From an uncultured beta proteobacterium (GTDB taxonomy: Bacteria; Pseudomonadota; Gammaproteobacteria; Burkholderiales; Burkholderiaceae), in NCBI GenBank assembly GCA_903821995.1, contig CAIJNI010000031.1, forward strand, positions 22,104-86,103: 64,000 bases of DNA. Direction: 5' to 3'. The notes beneath the pieces were generated by a model. The model was not told the origin of the DNA. It searched no databases and was given only the letters and a program-made list of their open reading frames with translations. Within the stretch, counting starts at the first letter, position 1, and each line of letters begins with the position of its first letter. The translations under genes were made by a program, and so were the position numbers. Of the stretch, positions 1 through 8,608 are shown in pieces.

Positions 1-796
1 CGATAGCGTGATTAATTTTACGGTGCGGTATGACATAGAATTGATTTTCTTTAACAGCCTCAAAAACAGCTAACGCCATATCCTTTGCAGATAATCTGCC
101 TGAATGAACTGCTTTTCCCATACGGTCCTCATAGCTGCTCGATAAACCTTCTGGTGGTGAGGCGTGAGTTCCAAAACGATCGGGACGATTACGGTGAGAG
201 GTATGGATACCAGTGGTGACCCAGGCAGGGCAGAGAACCGATATGCCGATGAGGCTATTTAAGGATTGAAGTTCATGATACAAAGTTTCACTAATTGTTA
301 CTACGCCATGCTTACTGGCGTTATAGGCTGACATGCCTGAAGTGCTTAATAATCCTGCAACGGATGCTGTGTTGACAATGTGGCTGGATTCAGCTTGATT
401 GAGCATTCGGGGGACAAAATGACGGATTGCATGTGTAACGCTAAATAAGTTAACACCAAGCACCCACTGCCAATCTGCATGTGAATGATCCCAGGTGGTT
501 CGGTTCATTCCTACTCCAGCATTATTGCAAAGAAGATGAACTCCGCCAAATTGTTTGAAGGCCAGATCAGCTAGCTTCTTGATATCTTCTTCAAGACTGA
601 CATCAATTTTGATGCTTGTAACTCGATTAGGATTTATTTCAATTTGTGCAATAGCATCTTGGAGTTTACTTTCCTCAATATCGGCAAGAACTAAATTCAT
701 ATTTTCATGAGCAGCTCTTTTTGCCAGCTCTAAACCTATACCGCTTGCTGCTCCGGTGATCACAGCAGTTCTATTCTCGAATTTAAATTCACGCAT
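1..796 (-). CDS. SDR family NAD(P)-dependent oxidoreductase (partial, C-terminus off the left edge)
   Basis: Short-chain dehydrogenase/reductase, probably oxidising or reducing a hydroxyacyl or alcohol intermediate. Translation from the ATG at 796 gives the cofactor motif TGAASGIG near residue 15, then NNAG, a Ser in NTASVAG and the catalytic YNASK. About 265 residues are present and the stop lies beyond position 1. The start is only three bases past the stop of the upstream CoA ligase gene, so the two are probably translated together. With the enoyl-CoA hydratase further upstream it forms an acyl-CoA degradation operon. The substrate cannot be read from the sequence. Confidence 0.88.
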   Translation of the reverse strand, partial: MREFKFENRTAVITGAASGIGLELAKRAAHENMNLVLADIEESKLQDAIAQIEINPNRVTSIKIDVSLEEDIKKLADLAFKQFGGVHLLCNNAGVGMNRTTWDHSHADWQWVLGVNLFSVTHAIRHFVPRMLNQAESSHIVNTASVAGLLSTSGMSAYNASKHGVVTISETLYHELQSLNSLIGISVLCPAWVTTGIHTSHRNRPDRFGTHASPPEGLSSSYEDRMGKAVHSGRLSAKDMALAVFEAVKENQFYVIPHRKINHAI

Positions 797-799
797 TCT

Positions 800-2365
800 T
801 TATTCTTCCAGAGGGCTTGTATTTGGATGAGATTCCCAATTATTTCTGAGATCTCGTTTAAGGACTTTACCGATATGACTTCGTGGCAAGGCTGTAAGAA
901 TTTTGAGATCCACAAGTCTTTGTGTTTTTCCTAATTGTTGGTTAGTCCATGAAAGAAGTTCCTCAGCACTGATTTGAGAAGAAGACTTTAACTCATGAAG
1001 TACTACAAAGGCCACAGGGCTCTCCCCCCATTGATCTGATTTAACACCCACTACAGCTGCTTCTAGAACATTGGGATGAGAAACCAAAACACCTTCAATA
1101 TCACTTGGATAGATATTAAATCCGCCGGAGATAATCATATCTTTTTTGCGGTCCATGAGAATTAAGAAACCATCCTCGTCAAAGCGGCCAATATCACCCG
1201 TTCGAATAAATCGTAATCCTTCCTTGCTATACCACTCAGCGGATTTACTTTTAGAGGGTTCACGGTAATATTCACTCATCATTGCAGGAGATCGTCCAAC
1301 GACCTCACCAATTTGATCTTTAGCAATTTCATTGCCGGCCTCATCGATGAGGCGGATATCGCTAGTGGATGCGGGTTGACCAACTGTGTGTAATTTGTGA
1401 GGGAATTGTGAGGCATGTAAAATCAATGTGCCACCACCCTCAGTCATACCGTAATACTCTGTTAAATTTCCTGGCCAGCGATTCAGAACGTCTTGTTTAA
1501 GTGCTGCAGAAAACGGTGAGCTTGTTGAAAATTTCTGCTGATAACTTGATAAATCATATTCTAGAAATTCTGGGCAGGCCATGATACGTTGATATTGAAC
1601 GGGTACTAACATGGTGTGAGTTGTACGATGATCCTGTGAAAGCTTTAAAAAATCAAGCACATTAAATTTTTTCATCATCACAATTGTGCCGCCAAGTGCA
1701 ATACCTGGAAGAAAGCAAACGAGGGTTGTATTAGAGTAGAGTGGTATAGAGATTAAGACAACAGACTGTTGATTGTAATTAAAACTTAATCCTCTTTGAG
1801 CATGTGCCCAGCGCATAGAATGGGGCTGAACGATACCTTTAGGATCACCGGTTGTGCCTGAGGAATATATCAAATTAAATGGCCAATGGGCCTCAATTGG
1901 AATTGAGACACTTTCTTTGTTTGTACTTAACCATTCTTCAAAAGAAGCGCTACTCATTGAAATTCGTTTAGCTTTTTGTTCATCTTTTGCTAAATGAATA
2001 AGCTCACTCGTAGATTCATCTGTAAAGATGAATCTCGCCTGAGCATTATTGAGCATTCCCGTTATTCCTAAAACTGATGAAGAGGGGGCTAATGGTGCAA
2101 TAGCCATACCCGCTTTCAAACTTCCAAAAAACGCGATTACATATTCAATCGAATTTAAGGCGCAAATAGCGATAACTGATTGAGGGGGTAAATGTTCCTC
2201 AAGAAGTCGATTGGCGAACTGATTAATTTTTTGATTTAAGTTAAAAAAAGTGATAGTTCTTTGTTCATCCACAAGAGCAATTTTATGGGGTTGCTCACGG
2301 GCATGACATTCAATTAAATCTGTTAGCAAACCGAAAGGCTGTTGAATTAGATCATGGCTATACAT
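800..2365 (-). CDS. class I adenylate-forming acyl-CoA synthetase
   Basis: ATP-dependent acyl- or aryl-CoA ligase that activates a carboxylic acid through an acyl-adenylate. At 521 residues it has normal family length. The P-loop-like motif YSSGTTGDPKG is at about 167-177, EYYGMTE at 303-309, TGD at 399-401, the hinge DRKKD at 405-409, and the catalytic C-terminal Lys is K500 in the HIGKVLK segment. It is the middle gene of a leftward operon, 57 bases after the enoyl-CoA hydratase and 3 bases before the SDR gene. The substrate is unknown; fatty, aromatic or terpenoid acids are all possible. Confidence 0.9.
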   Translation of the reverse strand: MYSHDLIQQPFGLLTDLIECHAREQPHKIALVDEQRTITFFNLNQKINQFANRLLEEHLPPQSVIAICALNSIEYVIAFFGSLKAGMAIAPLAPSSSVLGITGMLNNAQARFIFTDESTSELIHLAKDEQKAKRISMSSASFEEWLSTNKESVSIPIEAHWPFNLIYSSGTTGDPKGIVQPHSMRWAHAQRGLSFNYNQQSVVLISIPLYSNTTLVCFLPGIALGGTIVMMKKFNVLDFLKLSQDHRTTHTMLVPVQYQRIMACPEFLEYDLSSYQQKFSTSSPFSAALKQDVLNRWPGNLTEYYGMTEGGGTLILHASQFPHKLHTVGQPASTSDIRLIDEAGNEIAKDQIGEVVGRSPAMMSEYYREPSKSKSAEWYSKEGLRFIRTGDIGRFDEDGFLILMDRKKDMIISGGFNIYPSDIEGVLVSHPNVLEAAVVGVKSDQWGESPVAFVVLHELKSSSQISAEELLSWTNQQLGKTQRLVDLKILTALPRSHIGKVLKRDLRNNWESHPNTSPLEE

Positions 2366-2422
2366 GAGTATTTAAGTCCTTTATTGTTCTTATAACCGAC
2401 AATTTTAGGTATTCGTATTTTC

Positions 2423-3190
2423 TTAGCTAAGTACCTTAGACATATCTGGGGCTCTTTTTTCTAGGAAAGCCGTAAATATCTCTTTTGAAGCAGGCGTGGT
2501 GAGTAGTCGACCAAAGTGGTCTAATTCCTTTTTCATAATGCTTAATATCTGCTCTTGATGTACCTCTTTCATGAGTGATTTTGTCGTTTTAAGGGCTTCT
2601 GGAGGTTTATTTGCTAATTTGAGTGTGATTTTTTCGGCTTCTTGTAAAAAATCACCCATAGGATAATGAAAGTTAATAATGCCAGCTCTTAAAGCAGTTG
2701 GTGCGTCAAAAAAATCACCTAGCATGAGTAATTGGCTTGCAAGTCGGTTACCGGCTAACTGTGGGAGTAGAAAGCTAGATGCAGCTTCAGGGCAGAGTCC
2801 AAGATTAACGAAAGGCAGTTGAAAGCGAGCGTTATCTGAGGCCACGACTAGATCACAATGCATAAGCATTGTCGTACCAATGCCAATAGCATCGCCACCG
2901 ACAGCTGCGATGAGGGGCTTTTTAAATTGAGAGATTGCTCTTAAGAAAATCACTGCAGGTGATTCAGCATTAGGATCTCGGTTTAAGAAATCCTTAATAT
3001 CATTTCCTGATGTAAAGAGATCCTCTTGGCCTTTAATTAAAACAACGGCAATATCAGGATTTGAGTCGGCTATTTGAATTTGCTGGGCAAGAGAAAAATA
3101 CATCTCTTTATCGAGGGCATTTTTTTTATCTCTTCTAGAAATCTCAAGATGCAACACTCGATGTTGGGTAGTACTAATAATATGGCTCAA
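2423..3190 (-). CDS. enoyl-CoA hydratase/isomerase family protein
   Basis: Crotonase-fold enzyme of 255 residues, acting on enoyl-CoA thioesters. The first oxyanion-hole segment is SGNDIKDF (about 61-68) and the second is the GGDAIGIGTT segment near residue 98. The acidic catalytic region reads LGLCPEAASS, which resembles enoyl-CoA isomerases (ECI/PECI type) more than classical hydratases, since only one obvious catalytic Glu is present. It is the first gene of the leftward operon with the CoA ligase and SDR. Whether it hydrates or isomerises cannot be decided here. Confidence 0.87.
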   Translation of the reverse strand: MSHIISTTQHRVLHLEISRRDKKNALDKEMYFSLAQQIQIADSNPDIAVVLIKGQEDLFTSGNDIKDFLNRDPNAESPAVIFLRAISQFKKPLIAAVGGDAIGIGTTMLMHCDLVVASDNARFQLPFVNLGLCPEAASSFLLPQLAGNRLASQLLMLGDFFDAPTALRAGIINFHYPMGDFLQEAEKITLKLANKPPEALKTTKSLMKEVHQEQILSIMKKELDHFGRLLTTPASKEIFTAFLEKRAPDMSKVLS

Positions 3191-3508
3191 TTCTTATCTC
3201 CAGACATAATTAAATATGGATTTTCTTAAATAGATTTCTAATATTACGTTATTTTGAATCGTACAAACGAATTAAAGCCTAATCAGTATGAATCTATGCT
3301 TTGTATAGTTTTTGGGTACTTTTAGGGATAGTGAAGATCCTTAATTGATCTCCTTAAATCTTCATATTAAGTATGAGGAAGGTTAGTTCATTCAAAATCA
3401 CTCATTAGGATCACTTAACCTTAAATGTGTTCTTTCCCTTTCCGAATGTTGGACATAATCGCATCATTGTTACAATATCATTACAAAATTGTGAAAATCG
3501 GAGAATAA
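3191..3508. other. 318-bp divergent intergenic region
   Basis: This AT-rich gap separates the leftward acyl-CoA operon from the rightward phosphate transport pair. I see no ORF or RNA gene in it. It must hold the promoters of both units; the rightward candidate and a TTACA direct repeat are listed separately. Confidence 0.6.
3449..3485 (+). promoter_or_regulatory. candidate promoter with 11-bp-spaced TTACA repeat ahead of the phosphate transport genes
   Basis: TTGGAC at 3449-3454 and TACAAT at 3471-3476 are 16 bases apart, a reasonable sigma-70 pair. Two TTACA words start at 3470 and 3481, exactly 11 bases apart, the same spacing as the half-sites of a Pho box. The match to the Pho box consensus itself is weak, so PhoB control is only a suggestion from spacing and gene function. 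Confidence 0.35.
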
Positions 3509-3511
3509 GTG

Positions 3512-4159
3512 ATGTTTTTCAAAAGATTCCTACCTAGAAATGATAATTTTTTTAAGCTTTTTGATGAACATGCTGAATATATTGTTAAAACTGCCAAAGG
3601 CTTATCTGAATTAATAGACAACTATGCCGATAGCTCGACCCGAGAAGCTAACATCGCAAAAATCAATTCAGCTGAGCATTCAGCTGATCGTGTTACTCGA
3701 GAGGTCAATAGGGTATTACATAAAACCTTTATAACGCCTATCGACCGCGAACAAATCCATGCGTTGATTAATACGATGGATGATATAGCAGATTCGATTC
3801 AAGACACCGCTGAAGTATTAATGCTCTATGACGTGAATAAGATTAACGATGATATTAGGCGCTTGACTGAACTATGTGTCAGAGCCTGTGAAAGAGTTAA
3901 GTACGCTATCTCATTATTACCCCATACAAGTGATGGTCCAACTGCTGAAGCCATTCTTAAAACATGTGAAGAAATCGATATTATTGAATCCGATTCAGAC
4001 CGCATTATGCGCTCCGCGATGAGTAGCCTCTTTAGGGACTATCAAGATGTAAAAGAGTTAATTAAGTTAAAAGCGATTTATGAGTTATTAGAGACGGTAA
4101 CGGATATTTGTGAAGATGTTGCAAATATTATTGAAGGTATCGTGTTAGAAAACTCATAA
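3512..4159 (+). CDS. DUF47 family PhoU-like protein (Pit accessory)
   Basis: All-helical, PhoU-related cytoplasmic protein of 215 residues, the kind usually encoded next to Pit phosphate permeases and thought to modulate them. The N-terminus (FFKRFLPRND) and the repeated E/D-rich helices such as AEHSADRVTREVN and DDIADSIQDTAEVL are typical. I chose the ATG at 3512 over the GTG at 3509 because GGAG at 3500-3503 is then 8 bases away. Its TAA overlaps the ATG of the permease gene (TAATG), so the two are translationally coupled. Confidence 0.92.
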   Translation: MFFKRFLPRNDNFFKLFDEHAEYIVKTAKGLSELIDNYADSSTREANIAKINSAEHSADRVTREVNRVLHKTFITPIDREQIHALINTMDDIADSIQDTAEVLMLYDVNKINDDIRRLTELCVRACERVKYAISLLPHTSDGPTAEAILKTCEEIDIIESDSDRIMRSAMSSLFRDYQDVKELIKLKAIYELLETVTDICEDVANIIEGIVLENS

Positions 4160-5163
4160 TGAACACAGAATCTCTTTGGATTGTTGGGCTGCTGATTTTT
4201 TTAGCCTTAGCTTTTGATTTTATGAATGGGTTTCATGATGCAGCCAATTCGATAGCAACCATTGTTTCTACGGGAGTTTTAAAGCCTAATCAGGCAGTCG
4301 CTTTTGCAGCTGTATTTAACCTCTTAGCCCTGTTGATTTTTCATTTGAGCGTTGCAGCAACAGTAGGCAAGGGTATTGTTAATCCAGTTGTTGTGGATCT
4401 TCATGTGCTTTTCGGTGCCTTAGTTGGGGCAATTACTTGGAATTTCATTACCTGGTTTTATGGGATACCTTCAAGTTCTTCTCATGCCTTAATTGGGGGT
4501 CTGATTGGGGCAACTATTCCTAAAGCTGGGCTCGGAGCTTTAGTGTGGGGTGGGATACTTAAAACATTGTTATTTATTGTATTGTCCCCACTGTTAGGTT
4601 TTTTATTAGGTTCGATTATTTTGGTCATTGTGTCGCATATTTTTAAGCATAAATCACCGTCATCAACTGATAGATTATTTCGTGGTCTTCAGATCATCTC
4701 CTCAGGCGCCTATAGTCTAGGACATGGTGGCAATGATTCGCAGAAGACGATTGGGATTATTTGGTTAATTTTGATTTCTTCAGGGTATCTCACAGCAGAT
4801 AGTGCATCGCCAGGTTATTTAGTGATTCTTTCTTGTTATTTAGCAATTGCTTGTGGCACATTATTTGGCGGATGGAGAATTGTCAAGACGATGGGACAGC
4901 GGTTAACTAAGTTAAAACCTGTCGGGGGATTTTGTGCTGAAACAGGTGGTGCCATTACCTTATTTCTTGCATCAGCTTTAGGGATTCCGGTTTCAACTAC
5001 TCATACGATTACTGGGGCTATTATTGGTGTTGGATCAACTCAACATGTCAGTGGTGTTCGTTGGGGTATTGCTAAAAATATTGTGTGGGCCTGGATATTT
5101 ACCATTCCTGTCACTGCGATAATTGCTAGCCTAGCCTATGGCTTAAGTTTATATTTATATTAA
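4159..5163 (+). CDS. pit: low-affinity inorganic phosphate transporter, PiT family
   Basis: Integral inner-membrane phosphate:cation symporter of 334 residues and about ten hydrophobic segments. The N-terminal family signature FDFMNGFHDAANSIAT (about 20-35) and its C-terminal counterpart YSLGHGGNDSQKTIG (about 185-200) are both present, as is the internal repeat GIPSSSSHAL / GIPVSTTHTI. The start overlaps the stop of the DUF47 gene by one base. Metal-phosphate is the expected substrate form; the sequence alone does not exclude another oxyanion such as sulfate. Confidence 0.93.
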   Translation: MNTESLWIVGLLIFLALAFDFMNGFHDAANSIATIVSTGVLKPNQAVAFAAVFNLLALLIFHLSVAATVGKGIVNPVVVDLHVLFGALVGAITWNFITWFYGIPSSSSHALIGGLIGATIPKAGLGALVWGGILKTLLFIVLSPLLGFLLGSIILVIVSHIFKHKSPSSTDRLFRGLQIISSGAYSLGHGGNDSQKTIGIIWLILISSGYLTADSASPGYLVILSCYLAIACGTLFGGWRIVKTMGQRLTKLKPVGGFCAETGGAITLFLASALGIPVSTTHTITGAIIGVGSTQHVSGVRWGIAKNIVWAWIFTIPVTAIIASLAYGLSLYLY

Positions 5164-5192
5164 GACTTTATAGATATCTTTTTTAGGACAAG

Positions 5193-6425
5193 CTATTGCG
5201 TATGGACTGATTTTTCAGGCCTGATATTGGCGTAAATTACAAAGATGAAGCTCCAAATGACGATAGCAAAGTAAGCCCAAGTCCAAGACATGGGTATCTG
5301 ATTTGAGCCATTTAAATCAAGAGCAAAGCCGAAAATAGCTGGGCCTAGCAGTCCACCGCCAAACCCCATTAAAGAATGTAGTCCCATTGCGGCACCTTTA
5401 ATATTTTCATTTGAGCTAGTGACTAGGCCAGCTGTTAAAGTTCCTGAATCCGCAGCAATAAATGAAGCATGTAAGGCGGCAAGAGTGATAATTAACCACC
5501 AATTAAATTGTGAAGAGTATCCTAAAAGAATACCAATGCAAGCGCTGGTGAGCATCACAATATTAACCCACTGTCTTCGCCCTATTTTGAGGGCGATTTC
5601 ATTTCCAATAATTGAAGCAGGCACACCAAATAAATTAATAATAGCGGCAAGCTCTGTTGCTGATAGAAGAAATTGTTGGCCACTAAATGCTGCGCAAAAT
5701 ACAAAATAAGCCACTAGCCAGTTACGAGAAGCAAATAGTTCTAGGCTATGCACTGTATATCCTAGAATAAAAAATGCCGCTTTCTTATTTTCTAAAACTT
5801 CCTTCCACTTTTTGATGGGTAAGACATCATTCCAAGAGAGGGCCAAATCTTTAAAGCTTGATTTTTTGTTGTTTGGTTTGACCAAAAACTCAACAATTAA
5901 AAGTGCGCTCAATGGACCGAGTGCAATAAATATAAAAGCACTTTGCCAGTTGAGGTGGTGGAGTAAAACCCCAGCAATTAAAAATGATAATCCAGTGCCT
6001 AATCCAAAGAAAGCGGTATAAAAAGAAATATGTCTTGTGATTTCTCCTGTTTGAACTCGGTCTGAGATCACTTTGAGGCCAGGCATGTATGTTCCAGCCA
6101 GTCCTGCGCCTTGTATGAGCATAAAGAATGACGCAGTATAAAAACCTCGCGCCAGAAAACCCATACCGCTGAGTCCGATGATAGCTAGAAGTGACCCTAT
6201 CAGATAGACCTTTCGAGAATCGATACGGTCGGTCAGGACTGTTGAAAGTGGGACAAAAAGTACATAGCCTAAGAAAAACGAACTGGCGATTAAACCTGCC
6301 TCAAAGTTGCTCAATTGCCATTCATGTTGCAGAGTGGTTAAGCAAACAGCATAGGTAGAAAATCCTAGCAAAGCGCCAATTTGTGCACTCAGCATTTTGA
6401 TAGTGATAGCGTAGCGCTTAAACAT
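5193..6425 (-). CDS. MFS transporter
   Basis: Major facilitator superfamily carrier of 410 residues with about 12 predicted helices. The loop 2-3 motif appears as VLTDRIDSRKVYLIG, and a central cytoplasmic loop rich in Lys/Ser (about 185-210) separates the two halves. It is convergent with the phosphate permease (29-bp gap) and divergent from the AAA ATPase gene, with a dyad-rich region between. The substrate is unknown. Confidence 0.87.
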   Translation of the reverse strand: MFKRYAITIKMLSAQIGALLGFSTYAVCLTTLQHEWQLSNFEAGLIASSFFLGYVLFVPLSTVLTDRIDSRKVYLIGSLLAIIGLSGMGFLARGFYTASFFMLIQGAGLAGTYMPGLKVISDRVQTGEITRHISFYTAFFGLGTGLSFLIAGVLLHHLNWQSAFIFIALGPLSALLIVEFLVKPNNKKSSFKDLALSWNDVLPIKKWKEVLENKKAAFFILGYTVHSLELFASRNWLVAYFVFCAAFSGQQFLLSATELAAIINLFGVPASIIGNEIALKIGRRQWVNIVMLTSACIGILLGYSSQFNWWLIITLAALHASFIAADSGTLTAGLVTSSNENIKGAAMGLHSLMGFGGGLLGPAIFGFALDLNGSNQIPMSWTWAYFAIVIWSFIFVIYANIRPEKSVHTQ

Positions 6426-6467
6426 AAGTTTGATTATTGAAATCCCTTATCTTTTTATTATTCTTTG

Positions 6468-6529
6468 ACTATCATATAGTATATTATTAAAAAGTCGCGA
6501 CTATTGTATATAGCGTTATATAATAGTCG
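6468..6529. promoter_or_regulatory. cluster of ACTATT/AATAGT dyads (candidate operator)
   Basis: Three related inverted repeats lie directly upstream of the ATPase ATG at 6531. They are ACTAT-CAT-ATAGT at 6468-6480, the near-palindrome AAAAGTCGCGACTATT at 6490-6505 (one mismatch), and CGACTATT (6498-6505) paired with AATAGTCG (6522-6529), which also encloses ATATA/TATAT. The shared arm CGACTATT suggests a multi-site operator overlapping the promoter. No regulator gene is adjacent. Confidence 0.45.
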
Positions 6530-6530
6530 T

Positions 6531-7664
6531 ATGCAAAGATATCTTGATCAGATCATTCTAAATGACTTAGCCAATAAAGTCGTTGTCTTAACGGGGCCTA
6601 GGCAAGTAGGTAAAACCACGCTTAGCCAGCAAATCATGTCGAGATTTAAACATCCACAATACCTAAATTGGGATATTTTAGGAGACCGCAGTATTCTCCA
6701 AAAGCAATCTTGGAGCAGTCAGTCAGACTTGTTGGTTATGGATGAAATTCATAAGATGCCTCATTGGAAAAAGTGGCTAAAAGGAGTCATAGTCGGACTT
6801 CAAAATAACCAAGCTTTATTAGTCACTGGTAGTGCTCGCATGGATACATTGAGACAGTCTGGAGAATCCTTAGCTGGACGGTACTTTTCACTCAGGTTAC
6901 ATCCCATCTCTGTCAGAGAATTAGTTGAAAAAGAAGGGATGACGGCAAAACTTGCTTTAGAACAGTTGATGGTTCGGGGTGGATTTCCAGAGCCTTGTTT
7001 GGCAAGTGAACCAATTCATGCCGATAGATGGCGTGCGCAGTATTTCACAGACTTGATTCGAGAAGATGTTTTAGAATTTTCAAGATTGCAAGAAATTAAT
7101 ACGATGCGACTATTTGTTGAGGTTTTACGTGAAAGGGTGGGATCACCTTTGTCGCTTGCATCAATTGCTCGAGATTTAGCAGTCTCCCCAATGACATTAA
7201 AGAATTATTTAGAAGTTTTAAAAGCTTTGTTTATCGTATTTACCATCCCACCATATCATAAAAATATTGCCAGGGCTATTTTGAAATCGCCAAAAGTATA
7301 TTTTTTTGATACTGGTTTAGTCAAAGGTAGTCCTGGCGTTAAGTTAGAAAATGCCGTTGCTACGATGCTTCTTAAAAAGATAGAATTCTTAAGAGATAGC
7401 CAAGGCAGTGATGTTGGATTACATTATGTAAGAACTAAAGATGGTGCTGAGGTTGATTTTGCCTTAAGTCATGCAGGAGAACTGACGCACCTGATTGAGG
7501 TAAAACGCAGTGATTGTAAGCCGCATAACGCTTTAATTAGGTTTGCTTCACAATTTCCACAGGCGCAAGCTATTCAACTGGTCTTGAATCTTAAGCAGGA
7601 AGAAAGTCTTCCAGATATCGAAATCTTAGATGCTGCAAAGTGGTTGGCTTGCCTAGAGGCATAA
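6531..7664 (+). CDS. AAA+ ATPase with C-terminal DUF4143
   Basis: ATP-binding protein of 377 residues. The Walker A motif GPRQVGKTT is near the N-terminus (about 22-30), Walker B is LLVMDEIHK (about 67-75), and the C-terminal DUF4143 carries a nuclease-like YVRTKDGAEVDF...LIEVKRS segment. A TTG at 6504 is in frame, but the ATG at 6531 gives the family N-terminus MQRYLDQI and sits after the dyad cluster, so I prefer it. The family's role is poorly known. The gene is isolated, convergent with the dehalogenase-like gene, and could be a stress or toxin-antitoxin-like element. Confidence 0.88.
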   Translation: MQRYLDQIILNDLANKVVVLTGPRQVGKTTLSQQIMSRFKHPQYLNWDILGDRSILQKQSWSSQSDLLVMDEIHKMPHWKKWLKGVIVGLQNNQALLVTGSARMDTLRQSGESLAGRYFSLRLHPISVRELVEKEGMTAKLALEQLMVRGGFPEPCLASEPIHADRWRAQYFTDLIREDVLEFSRLQEINTMRLFVEVLRERVGSPLSLASIARDLAVSPMTLKNYLEVLKALFIVFTIPPYHKNIARAILKSPKVYFFDTGLVKGSPGVKLENAVATMLLKKIEFLRDSQGSDVGLHYVRTKDGAEVDFALSHAGELTHLIEVKRSDCKPHNALIRFASQFPQAQAIQLVLNLKQEESLPDIEILDAAKWLACLEA

Positions 7665-7681
7665 GCAGTAATTAGCTAATA

Positions 7682-8581
7682 TCACTTGAAGAAATCAATC
7701 GCTTCTTTAATAACAATATTTGGCATTTCTTCTGGAATGTAATGCCCACAATCTACAGTATTTCCAAAGACGTGATTAGCTACACGTTCCCAATCTTTGA
7801 TGGGGCTAAAGCATGCATTTACTTGGCCGTGTTTTCCCCACATCACTTTCATTGGCATGGGGAGCTTAAATCCTTTAGCAATATCTATTCGATCATGTTC
7901 TAAGTCAATAGTAAAAGAAGCACGATAATCCTCGCACATTGCATGCAAACATTCGGGTTGTTTCATTGCCTCGAGATATTCTTGCCAGCATGCTGGATCA
8001 AAGATCCTAAGTCCAGCATGACGACCTCCCATAAACTGGGTCATGAAAAAATCTACATCAGCTCCAATCATTCTTTCCGGAATAGGTTCTTTTTGAATTA
8101 AAAAGAACCAGTGCCAATAACCACCCGCAAATTGCATAGTGGTTTGTTCATACATTGCTAGTGTGGGGGATATATCTAATACCATGAGTTTTTTAACCTG
8201 ATCAGGAAAATCAGCAGCTAAGCGGTGTCCTACTCTTCCGCCACGATCGTGGCCTAACACAAAGTAATGATCAAATCCAAGTTGCTTCATAACACTTGCT
8301 TGGTCGGCGGCCATTGATCTTTTAGAATAGGTGGAATGATTCGACTGACCAGGTGGTTTTGATGAGGCGCCATATCCCCGAAGATCAGTTGCAACAATTG
8401 TGAAGTGTTTTGTCAGTTCTGGAGCAACAAGATGCCAAATGGCTTTGGTTTCTGGAAATCCATGAAGGAGCAGGAGTGGCGGTCCTTCCCCTGCAATTTG
8501 ATAAGAAATTTGGATATCCCCATCCGTGGGGTCTTTAACAGTAATCAATCCTGCGTTAAAACTTTTCAATAAAAGAGCCAT
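7682..8581 (-). CDS. haloacetate (fluoroacetate) dehalogenase-like alpha/beta hydrolase
   Basis: Alpha/beta hydrolase of 299 residues that appears able to hydrolyse the carbon-halogen bond of a haloacetate to give glycolate. The nucleophile is Asp112 in GHDRGGR. Arg113 and Arg116 match the carboxylate-binding pair of fluoroacetate dehalogenase, Asp136 is the acid and His280 the base. His157-Trp158 (YWHWFF) and Tyr219 (CEDYRA) match the halide-binding trio. Epoxide hydrolases share the Asp nucleophile but not this trio. The gene stands alone, convergent with the ATPase gene. There is no signal peptide, so it is cytoplasmic. Confidence 0.82.
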   Translation of the reverse strand: MALLLKSFNAGLITVKDPTDGDIQISYQIAGEGPPLLLLHGFPETKAIWHLVAPELTKHFTIVATDLRGYGASSKPPGQSNHSTYSKRSMAADQASVMKQLGFDHYFVLGHDRGGRVGHRLAADFPDQVKKLMVLDISPTLAMYEQTTMQFAGGYWHWFFLIQKEPIPERMIGADVDFFMTQFMGGRHAGLRIFDPACWQEYLEAMKQPECLHAMCEDYRASFTIDLEHDRIDIAKGFKLPMPMKVMWGKHGQVNACFSPIKDWERVANHVFGNTVDCGHYIPEEMPNIVIKEAIDFFK

Positions 8582-8608
8582 ATCACTATATTACATGACT
8601 CAATAAGC

